From Winogradskya humida (lineage in GTDB: Bacteria; Actinomycetota; Actinomycetes; Mycobacteriales; Micromonosporaceae): a stretch of DNA of 64,000 bases. The position numbers were made by a program, and so were the translations under genes. This document shows, one piece after another, positions 15,353 to 25,700 of the stretch (positions are counted from its first letter, which is position 1; the number at the start of each line of letters is the position of its first letter). The stretch is taken from assembly GCF_016862215.1 (NCBI RefSeq), contig NZ_BOMN01000092.1:1-64000 (forward strand), in the 5' to 3' direction. The notes under the pieces are model-generated. The model ran no database searches. It had not been told where the DNA came from and worked only from the letters and a program-made list of their open reading frames with translations.

Positions 15353-16738
15353 GACTGTAAAAAAGACGGTGTAACTCCTGATCAAGGAGACACTTGATGA
15401 GCGTGACGACAGACGCCGTGGATACTTCCGCGGTGGCGAAGAAGAGAACTTCGGCGAGCACGCCGGAGGGCGTGGATGCCGAGCTGGTCGGTCGGCTGGT
15501 CGAGCAGGCCCGCGCGGCGGGCCTGCAGTTGACCGGCGAAGGCGGTCTGCTGCAGCAGCTGACCCGGCGGGTGATCGAGGCCGCGTTGGACGGGGAGATC
15601 ACTGACCATCTCGGCTATGACAAGCACGATCCGGCCGGTAAGGATGGCGGGAACTCCCGTAACGGAACACGCACCAAGACAGTGCTCACCGATGTGGGCC
15701 CGGTCGAGATCACCGTGCCGCGTGACCGCGACGCCTCGTTCGAGCCGCAGATCGTCAAAAAGCGGCAGCGGCGGTTGACCGGGGTCGAGGACATGGTCCT
15801 GTCCCTGTCGGCGAAGGGCCTGACCACCGGGGAGATCAGCGCTCATCTGGCCGAGGTATACGGCGCTGAGGTGTCGCGGCAGACGATCTCGACGATCACC
15901 GACAAGGTGATGGACGGCATGGCCGAGTGGCAGAACCGGCCCCTCGACAACGTCTATCCGGTGATCTTCCTGGACGCGATCAACGTCAAGATCAGAGACG
16001 GGAAAGTCGCCAACCGGCCCATCTACGTCGCTCTCGCGGTCACCGCCGAGGGCAGCCGCGACATCCTCGGGTTGTGGGCCGGCGACGGTGGTGAAGGCGC
16101 CAAGTTCTGGCTGAACGTGTGCACCGAACTCAAGAACCGCGGTGTCGAGGACGTGCTGATGGCCGTCTGCGACGGCCTGACCGGCCTGCCCGACGCCATC
16201 AACACCGTCTGGGCGGAGACCGTGGTCCAGACCTGTGTGGTCCACCTGCTGCGCAACTCGTTCAAATACGCGGCCCGCAAGGACTACGACGCGGTCGCGA
16301 AAGCACTCAAGCCGATCTACACCGCACCCACGGTCGCCGCCGCCGAGCAGCGTTTCCTCGAGTTCGCCGAGACGTGGGGCCCCAAGTATCCGGCGATCGT
16401 CAGGCTGTGGGAGAACGCCTGGGCCGAGTTCGTGCCGTTCCTGTCCTTCGACACCGAGATCCGTAAAGTTATCTGCTCGACCAACGCGATCGAGAGCGTG
16501 AACGCCCGGATCCGGCGGGCCGTGCGAGCTCGCGGGCACTTCCCCAACGAGCAAGCCGCTCTCAAATGCGTCTACCTCGCGGTGATGGCCCTGGACCCGA
16601 CCGGAACCGGCCGGCGACGCTGGATCAGCCGATGGAAACCCGCCCTCAACGCCTTCGACCTCGCCTTCGACGGTCGACTCACCACCGGCCGAAACTAACC
16701 CCCAAAAATCGAGTTACACCGTTCTCTTTACAGACCCC
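15351..16738. mobile_element. IS256-family insertion sequence
   Basis: An element of about 1.39 kb with imperfect terminal inverted repeats: 15351-15377 and 16711-16737 match at 23 of 27 positions (core CGGTGTAACTC). It carries one intact transposase gene. Flanking copies of CTTGTCCGG indicate a target duplication. The exact ends are uncertain by one or two bases because the inverted repeats and the direct repeat overlap. It is inserted in the last codons of the PKS/NRPS gene, in the opposite orientation to it. Confidence 0.92.
15397..16698 (+). CDS. IS256-family (mutator-type) transposase
   Basis: 433 residues, full length for the family. The DDE triad is visible as FLDAI, VCDGLTGLP and STNAIESVN, and the TCVVHLLRNS C-x3-H element typical of IS256 transposases is present. 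The N-terminus carries the usual helical DNA-binding region with EITDHLGYDKHDP. The ATG at 15397 follows AAGGAGA; a TTG just before it is less likely. No frameshift or stop interrupts the frame, so the element appears recently active. Confidence 0.95.
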   Translation: MSVTTDAVDTSAVAKKRTSASTPEGVDAELVGRLVEQARAAGLQLTGEGGLLQQLTRRVIEAALDGEITDHLGYDKHDPAGKDGGNSRNGTRTKTVLTDVGPVEITVPRDRDASFEPQIVKKRQRRLTGVEDMVLSLSAKGLTTGEISAHLAEVYGAEVSRQTISTITDKVMDGMAEWQNRPLDNVYPVIFLDAINVKIRDGKVANRPIYVALAVTAEGSRDILGLWAGDGGEGAKFWLNVCTELKNRGVEDVLMAVCDGLTGLPDAINTVWAETVVQTCVVHLLRNSFKYAARKDYDAVAKALKPIYTAPTVAAAEQRFLEFAETWGPKYPAIVRLWENAWAEFVPFLSFDTEIRKVICSTNAIESVNARIRRAVRARGHFPNEQAALKCVYLAVMALDPTGTGRRRWISRWKPALNAFDLAFDGRLTTGRN

Positions 16739-19700
16739 CTTGTCCGGCAGGGGCAGTGGGGCCGTCGGGTCGGTGAGGGCCTGGGTGAGGAGGGTGAGGT
16801 AGCGGGTGGCCCAGGTGGCGACGGTGGGTTCGGTGAAGAGGGCGGTGGCGTAGATGATTTCGAGGCGGAGGGTGCCGTTGGGGAGGGGCTGGAGTTGCCA
16901 GGCCTGGTCGCCTCGGGCGCCGGGGAGGTCGATGGGGCGGGCGGGGGCGGGGGTGAGGCCGGGGAGGCGGAGTTCGGTGTCGCCTTCGTCGAGCATGGCG
17001 AAGTAGACGCGTTCGGGGGACGCTACGGCTTGGGCCAGGGCTGCGGTCTGGGTGCGGGACGGGATCGACTGCATGGCCAGCATCTGCCAGGTGGCTTGGG
17101 TGGCGCGGTCGACGAGGTCGTTGAAGGTGCGGGCGCCGGTCGTGGGGATGATCAGCCAGGCCGCGTTGGCGAAGACGCCGACTACGCGGTCGAAGCGGGC
17201 GTCGGGGCGGTTGGCGACGGTGGAGTTGAGCGGGATTGTTTCGGCGCCGGTCAGGTGGTGAGCGAACCAGGCGAAGGCTGCGGCGAGGACGGCGTACGGA
17301 GTGCTCGTTCGCTCAGTTGCGTACGCCGAGAGTTTGTCCATAAGAGCAGATGGCAGATCGGTGTAGTGCGCGGCGCCTGCTCGGGATTGATCGGGGGTGC
17401 GCGGGTGGTCGGTCGGGAGGACAAGAGTGTGCAGGCCCGGGGTGACCGTGTCGGCCCAGGTCTGCAGGTCCTGGCGGGTCTGGGGGTCCTGCAGGTAGGC
17501 GCGTTCCCAGTCGGCGAAGTCGATGAAGTCCGCTTCGAGCACCGGTAGGTCGGCGGGAGTGTTCGTTTGTGCGGCGCGGTACAGCTCGGCGAGGTCCTCG
17601 GTCATCACGCCGAGGGACCAGCCGTCGCAGACGCCGTGGTGGATGGCCAGCAGCAGTTCAGCAGTGGGCTCGGTCGCAGCGGGCTCGGTCGCAGCGGGCT
17701 CGGGAGCGGGCCGGGGCGTCGGCTCCGAGGCTGGCGGGGGTGTTGGGGACGGGGTGGGCGGGGGTGTTGGGGACGGGGTGGTGAGTAGGGCCGCGCGGAA
17801 GCCGGGTTCGTCGTCCAGGGCGAAGGGGAGGGCTGCCCACCGGGCGGCGATCGTGTTCCAGTGGTCGCGGGGCTCTGTGCGTACGGTCAAAGGGACCGGG
17901 AGGGGGCGCAGGACCTGTTGGATCACGGTGTTGTTCTGCACCGCGTAGCGGGTGCGGAGGGCGGGATGGCGCTCGGCCAGAGCGGTTATGGCCTGTTGGA
18001 GCGCGGACCGGTCGACGGCGCCGGTCAGGGTGAAACGCACAGCGATGGTCAGGACGCTGGGGACGTCGCTGGCGAGGGTGCTTTCGCGCTGACGCGCTTG
18101 GACCACCGCCGCCGGGGCGCTGCGTACCACCTCGGGGTCGGCGCCTTTCCGCAGGAGTTCCGCCATGCGGTGGATGGTCGGGTGCGCCAGGAATTCCTGT
18201 ACGCCCGGGGCGCGCCCGAACTCCGCACGCACCCTGTTGAGGAGCCGCACCGCTCCTAACGAATGGCCGCCGGCGGCGAAGAACGTTTCGTGCACACCGA
18301 TCGGGGTGCGGCCGATTTCCGCGCACCACAACTCGTGCACCCGGGATTCCAGAGTGTTCGCGGCGCTCATCGGTGTGGCGGCCGGGATGATCGGGGTGGA
18401 CAGGGCTGTGCGGTCGAGTTTGCCGTTTGCGGTGACGGGCAGGGCCGGGAGCAGGGTCCACTGTGACGGAATCATGTACGCGGGCAGGTCCGTCGCCAGC
18501 GCGTTTGTGAGCGATTCCGGCGTGACCGTGTCCGAATCGGCGACCACGTAGCCCGCGAGCATGACCTCGCCGCGGTGGTCGGGCAGGCTGCGCACGGCTG
18601 CCTCGCGGACACCGGGGAGGCTGCGCAGGCGGTGCTCGACCTCGCCGGGCTCGACCCGGTAGCCGCGGATCTGGACCTGCTCGTCGTTGCGGTGCAGGAA
18701 TTCCAGTTGCCCGTCGTTGCGCCAGCGCCCGACGTCGCCGGTGCGGTACGCAGCCCCGAACCTGTCGTGCTGGATGAACCGCTGCTTCGTCTCGTCCGGG
18801 GCACCGAGGTAACCGTCGCTGAGCTGCACGCCACCGACGTACAGCTCACCGGGGACGCCGGGCGGGACCGGTTCGCCGTGCTCGTCCAGGACGCGTACCC
18901 ACATGCCGGGGACCGGGCGGCCGATCGGTGGCGCCTCTACCGTTCCGGGAGTGACGCGGGCGGTGGTGCAGGCGACCGTTGCCTCGGTGGGGCCGTAGAT
19001 GTTGGTCAGTTCGAACGGCAGGTTCGCCGGGCCGCCGTGGCGCAGCCGGTCGCCGCCGACGACGAGGTGGCGCAGTGCGGGGGTCTCGCCGGTCCAGTCG
19101 AGATCCAGCAACAGCTCCCCCATCGGTGTGGGGAACATCGCGACGGTGATCCGGTTGTCGATCAGCCAGCGTTGCAGCTTCTCCGGTTCGAGGCGGATGT
19201 CGTCGGGCACGGGGAACAGGGCCGCGCCGGCGCGGACGGCCGGCCACACCTCGACGCAGGACGCGTCGAAACCGGGGCTGCAGTACCAGCTGAGGCGGTC
19301 GGCCGCGGTGATGCCGAGGTCGTCGATCCACCAGGCGACGGTGTTGGCAATGGCGCGGTGCGGGATGCGGCAGCCTTTGGGATGGCCGGTGGAGCCCGAG
19401 GTGTAGAGGACGTATGCCGTGTCGTCCAGGCTCGGGGTCACCGGCTCGAATCGGCCGTTTGTGTCGACTGTGGACATCATCTCCGGGGTGACCACGGTGA
19501 CTAGCTGGGCGTCGGCGGCGATCTCCGCGCGGCGGGCGGCCGGCTGTGCGGGGTCGAGCGGCACGTAGCCCGCGCCGGTCCACAGTGTCGCGAGCATGGC
19601 GGTCACCGCGTCCGCGCCGCGGGGTAGTTCGACGCCGACCAGGGTGCCCGGGCCCGCGCCGGCTGATCGGAGGGTGGCAGCGAGTGCCGCTGCCCTCTCT

Positions 19701-22700
19701 TGGAGTTGCGGCGCGGTGGTGACGCCGGTCGGCTCGTGGACGGTGACGGTGACAGGGGTGGTGACGACGGGCGCGGGGGTGGTGGCGGCGGTCGGATCGT
19801 GGGCGGGGGTGGTGATCGGCGTCTGGGCGTACGGTGCGGGTTGGCCGCCGTGCTGCCAGAGGGTGAGGTGGGCTGCGTCGGCTGCCGTGAGGCGCGGCAG
19901 GGAGGCCAGTGCCGCGCCGGGGCGGGCGAGGCCGGTGCGCAGGGCCAGGAGGAACTGGTCGAGCATGCGGCGGGCGGTCGGCTCGTCGAACAGGTCGGTG
20001 GCGTAGTCGAGGCGCAGGTCGCGGCCGGTGAAGGAGAAGGTGAGGTCGAACGGGGCTCGGCGGGCTGCCAGCGGGAGGGGGTCGGCGTCGACTCCGGGCA
20101 GGTCGAGGGCGAAGACGGGGGCCCGGTCGTACTGGATGACGACGTCGAAGAGCTTGTCCGCTTGTGACGCCGCGAGGATGGCGGGCAGGCCGAGGCTGCG
20201 GTGGTCGTGGGCGTCCAGCACGGTGGTGCGTACCGAGCGGGTGAGGTCGGCGAAACCGTCGCGGTCGTTGACGCGTACGCGGATCGGCAGGGTGCTGAGA
20301 TACGGGCCGACCTGCTGTTCCGTGCCGTCGGGACGGTCGGCCACGGGCGAGCCAATGATGATGTCCGGCTCGCCGGTCAGCCGGCGCAGGGCGATGGCGA
20401 GCGCCGACACCAGCACCGTGTAGACGGTGACGCGGTGCTCGCGGCAGAACTGGGCGATCTGGTCGTGCTGGGCGTCGTCGATGGTGGCGCGCACGTTGTC
20501 GCCCGCGCCGGTCGGCCGCAGCGGCCGGGGACGGTCCGCCGGGAGCTCGGCACGGGCCGCGCGGCCGGCCAGCGTTGTCACCCAGAACTGCCGGTCCACG
20601 TCGTTGCGGGCGCTTCCCGGCCTCGGCGCCACGGGCAGCTCCGGAAGTCTGGGATCCCTGTCGTCTTTATAGGCTCGATAGGCGGTGGAGATTTCGCTGG
20701 TGAGGATCTCCGCCGACAGCGTGTCGATGACCAGGTGGTGCATGCGCAACACCAGCAGATGCTGTTGCGGGGCCTCGCGGATCAGGCGCGGCTCGAACAG
20801 CGGACCGGCAGCGAGGTCGAAGCGGTGCCGGGTCTCGGCATCGACCGCCTCGGTTTCGGTCTCGCCCTCCGTGACCGGCAACGGGCGCGTCCGGGCGTCC
20901 CCGACCCGCATGCGCGGAGCACCTTCGACCTCGGCAAACGTGGCACGCAGGACCGGGTGCCGCTGCACGACCAGATCGAAGGCCGCGCTCAGTGCGGTGA
21001 CGTCGAGGTCGCCGGTGAGACGGACAAAAACCGACTCTGTGTACGCGGGACCGGGCCCCGTCTGCTCCGCCAGCCACATCTGCTCCTGAGCCGGGGTGAG
21101 CGTTTGTGTCCGCTCCCCCACCTTCAGCAGGTCGCCCAGTTGTTCGATCCCGGGCAGCGCGGCCAGCATGCGCTCAGGCGGCACACCGAAATCGACGAAG
21201 CAGCCGACCTCGTCGACGCCCAGCTCGGTCAACCGGGCGACCAGCGGCGCGCACTCCCGCGCACTACCGATCAGTGCCCGGTCGGTGGTGTAGCGCTCAT
21301 ATGCGCGGCGCAGCAGGAACTCCAGATCGTCCGCGGGCGTCGAGTCCAGGTCGATGTGCATGCCCAGACTGTTCGTGAGCTGTCCGAACAGCGCCAGCGA
21401 CGAGCGCAGGTAGTCGCAGAACGGCTGGAACGCCTCTGCCCTCGCCCGCTCGCCGTCGTCGCCCAGGTAGGTGTGCAGCAGCAGCACCACCCGTCCGGCC
21501 TCCGGGTCGAGGCCGGCGTCGTGGCGCGCTGCCCGGTAGATGGCGATGTTCGCGGCCAGCTGCTCGACGGTCTGCGCCATGAGGTTCGTGATGACGCCGA
21601 GGCCCGCCGCGCCCGCGCGGCGATAGCTGTCCGGGTTGCCGACCACCGCCGTGTAGAAGTCGGGCATCGGCTGGACCGGGCGCGGGAACAGACGTACCTC
21701 GGTCGGGGTGCCGTCACCCGCCGTGCCCGTGACCGCTTCACCGCGCCACAGCTGTTTGATCCGGTCGATGCCGTCGTACATCCGGTCGCGATGGTCGCCG
21801 TAAGCGTGGGGGGCCAGCACAAAATCTCGCGCGTGCCAGCCGCTCGCACACCCGAGTGCCACCCGCCCGCCGGACAGATTGTCCACCATGGACCACTGCT
21901 CGGCGATCAGGATCGGGTCGTGCAGAGGAAGCACTACACAACCGGCCCGCAAACCGATCCGACTGGTACGGGTCGCCAGCGCCGCCGCCAGCACAGCCGG
22001 ATCGGGGAAAATACCCCCGAACGAGTCGAAGTGGCGCTCCGGCAACCAGACCGCGTGCAGTCCGTGCTCATCACCGAACGTCGCCGCGTCGATAATCGCC
22101 GCGTATTTCGCCTGGGCACTCTCTCGCGGGTAGTCCCCGAAGAAGTAGAGGCTCAGATCTGGTTGCTTCGGTGCTCGCCTCGGCGCTTGCTTTACCGCTC
22201 GCGTCCCGGGTCTCGTGGCGTTGAGCGTCCTAGGAACCTGGGTTGAATGGGTGAGCGCGGGGCGGTCTGACGGCCCGTTGGCTGCTGCGGGGGATGCGAT
22301 AACTCCGGGCCATGTGGTGGCCGCTGCGGCTGCGGGATCTGGAATTGCGGGAGCTGCGGAAGCCGCCGTGGGTGCGGGAACCGTGGGTGCGGGAGCGCTC
22401 ATGGCTGAGGGAGCCGCCATGGCCGCGGGGGCCGCCACGGCCATGGGGGCCGTGAGCGCGGGCGCCGTGAGCGCAGGAGCCGTGAGCGCAGGAGCCGTGA
22501 GCGCAGGAGCCGTGAGCGCAGGAGCCGTGAGCGCAGGAGCCGTGAGCGCGGGTGGTTCGGGGCGGGGGAAGAAGCCGGCTGAGCGGAGGTCGGTGAGGCT
22601 GGTTTTGGCTGCGTCGGTGATGAGGGTGAGGTCGGCGTCGGTGTGGGCGGTGGAGAGGAAGAAGTTGCGCCATTCCCAGACGTGGACGCCGTTCAGCAGG

Positions 22701-25700
22701 AGGTGGTGGAAGAACAGGTCGAGGCTCGCCGTGGAAGTGAAGCGGAACAGCGAGCCGAAATGCTGGACGCGGAGCGGGAATTCCTCCTCGGCGAAATAGT
22801 CGTTGAGGGTGGCGGCCAGGCCTGTCGTTCGCGCGTTCAGGCGCTCCTGCAGGGCTGGGCCCTCGTCGCGCAGATGCTGCAGGACCGCCTTCGCAGCCAC
22901 CATGGACACGGGATGCTGCAGATAGGTGCCGCCGAAGAACGTGGTGTCCTGCGGTGGTGAGCTGGCGTCGCCGTAGCTCCAGAAGCCGCCGTCGACCCAG
23001 TCCATGATGTCCGCGCGGCCCGCGATCGCACCGATGGGGTAGCCACCGCCGAGGACTTTGCCGTAGGTGGCGAGGTCCGCGCGTACGTTGAAGAGGCCTT
23101 GTGCTCCTTGCTGGTGGGGGCGGAAACCGGTGAGCATCTCGTCGAAGATGAGCACGATGCCGTGCCGGTCGCAGAGCTCGCGCAGGTGCCGGACGAACTC
23201 CACGGGCTGGCGGTCGGGGTGCCGGCTCGGGACGGGCTCGATGACCACCGCTGCGATCTGCCCGGCCTCGCGGGCGATCGCGTCCAGGCTTGCCGGGTCG
23301 CCGTAGGTCAAGACCCGGATCTCCGCCACGGCCGAATCCGGGATCCCCTCCGAAACCGGCACCGTACGCAGACCCGCGCCGTCCGGCACCGACCGGCTCA
23401 GCACCGGATCGATGTGCCCGTGGTACGAACCCTCGAACGTCACCACAACCGAACGGCCGGTGTACGCCCGCGCGATCCGCAACGCGCCCGAGTTGGCCTC
23501 GGTGCCCGTGGTCGCGAACGCCGCCCGGTCCATGCCGGTCAATTCACACAGTAGCTCGGCGACCTCTCCGGTCTCCTCGCTGCGCGGGCCGAACCGCATC
23601 CCGGCGTCGAGAAACGTACGGACCGCATCGGTGACGAACGCGGGTTCATGACCGAACAACAGCGTGCCGAACCCCATCGTGATGTCGACATAGGGGTTTC
23701 CGTCCACGTCGATTATGTGGGCGCCCTCGGAGCTGCGGGCCGCGATCGGGTAGAGCATCTCCTTGGTCGCCCGGCGGAAACCCACCACCGCCCGGCTGTC
23801 GGCCAGTCTGCGGCGGTGGCGTTGGGTGATCTGTTTCGAGGTTGCTGTGCGGGCGGTGTAGCGCTTGATCAGATCGTCGACGTGGTGTTGCTGCCGCTCG
23901 TTCAGCCGTCCTGCGGTCGCGGCCCGGGGGATGGCCAGCGGGCGCGGGCCGAACTGGGCGCCGGCGGACGGGCCTTGAATGGATGGAGCCGGCGGCACGG
24001 ACGCCGGCTGCGGCTGCGGCAGGGGCTGCGGCTGCGGCTGCGGTGAGGGCTGCGGTGAGGGCTGCGGCTGCGGTGAGGGCTGCGGCTGCGGTGAGGGCTG
24101 CGGCTGCAAGGTCTGCGGCAAGGGCAAGGGCAAGGGCAAGGGCGAGGGCTGCGGCAAGGGCTGGGAGGGAGGCTGCGCGGGGGCGGGCTGGAGCGGTGCG
24201 GACAACAAGACGGGCGGGGGCAGCGGGGAGGGGGCCGATGAGGCAGCGGCTGAAACAGGGGTGGGCAGGGCGGATGCGGGGGGCGACGGGGCGGTGGGGT
24301 TCGCGGGCATCGCCTGCAGCTGCTGGGCCATGAGGTCGGTGAAGCGGCCGATCAGGTCGAGTTGAGATCGGACTATCTCGTCCCGGGCGGGTGAGGCTGA
24401 GCCGGGCGGGGGTGAGAGGTATGCGGGCGCCTCGGAAGGGGGCGACGCCGCGGGTGAAGCAGGCGGAGCGGCGGCCGGGACGGATGCGGGAGCGGCTACC
24501 GGGGCGGACGGGGTGGTCATGGGATTTACCGCCGGGGCTGGGGCGGCTGCCGGGCCGGGCTCCGCAGCCGGATAGGTGGCAGCGAGCGGGGCGGCAGCGA
24601 GCGGGGCGGCAGCGAGCGGGGCGGCAGCGAGGAGAGGTGATGAGGGTGGCGCGATCGCCGGAACCGGAGCCTGGAGGGGAGATGGGGACGGGACGGTGGG
24701 GGCGGTGAGGGTGGCTTGTTGGGTGGGCGTCATGCGGGTGGTGATGGTTTGGGCTAGGAGGGCGGCGGTGTCGTAGTCCTCGAAGAGTTCTCGCATTGCT
24801 ACTCGGATTCCGAAGGTGGATTCGAGTTCGCGGAGCATGTTGATCATGAGGAGGGAGTCGGCGCCGAGGTCGAAGAAGGGGCGGTCGGTGGGGAGGTCGG
24901 CTGGGTCGGCGCCGAGGTGGCGGGCGGTGATTTCCTGGACCCGGGTGAGGACGATGGTGGCCACGGCCGGGGCTGCTGCTGCTGAGGGGTGGGAAGGCAT
25001 GGCGGCGGGACCTCCAGCGGCAGGGAGCACATCGGCGAGGGTAAGGGGGTTGAGCACGGTAGCGGTGGGGCCTGCGCCGGCTTCGGAGTCAGCGGCCGCA
25101 CCGGATGTGGGAGTCGGTGGGGCGGCGGGGTGAGGAGGCGTGGCTCGGGTGTGCCAGTGGGGGGTGGGGCGGAAGGGTGTGGTCGGCAGGGGGATCCGGT
25201 GGGCGGGTGGAGTCAGGGGGGTGAAGGTGATGGGGAGGCCGGTGCGGAAGAGGTCGGCGGCGGCTTGGGGGACGCCACCGGTTTTGCGGGTGAGGGGGAT
25301 CCAGGTGGTGTCGGGCCAGGATTGGCCGAGGGCTGTGAGGGTGGCGGCGGGGCCCAGTTCGATGAAGGTTCGGTGGCCGGCGGTGTGGAGGGATTGCAGG
25401 GCTGTGCGGTAGTCCGCTTGGGAGCGGGTGTGGTGGGCCACGTGGGTGCCGTTGAGGAGGGTGCCGGCGGGGTGGTTCGCCAAGGGGATTTGGAGAGGGT
25501 GCCAGTCCAGGAGGTCGGCTTGGGTGGCCAGGTCGGTCAGGATGGGGTCCATCGCCGCGGAGTGGAAGGCGTGCTCGGCGGGGAGGGGGCGGTAGCGGAT
25601 TCCGGCGTCGTCGAGGGCTGCGCGGGCCTGGTGGATGGCTTCGGGGGCGCCGGCGATGACCTGGTTGTCGGGGCCGTTGCGGACGGTGTGGGTCAGGCCC

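Noticed and set aside
16679..16740. The C-terminal 19 residues of the synthase as a natural tail
   Set aside because: They are translated from the IS terminal inverted repeat; the target duplication shows that the original gene ended two residues after Pro-Asp-Lys.
20201..22246. A 681-residue plus-strand open frame within the synthase gene
   Set aside because: Same shadow behaviour; the minus strand encodes continuous condensation and monooxygenase domains here.
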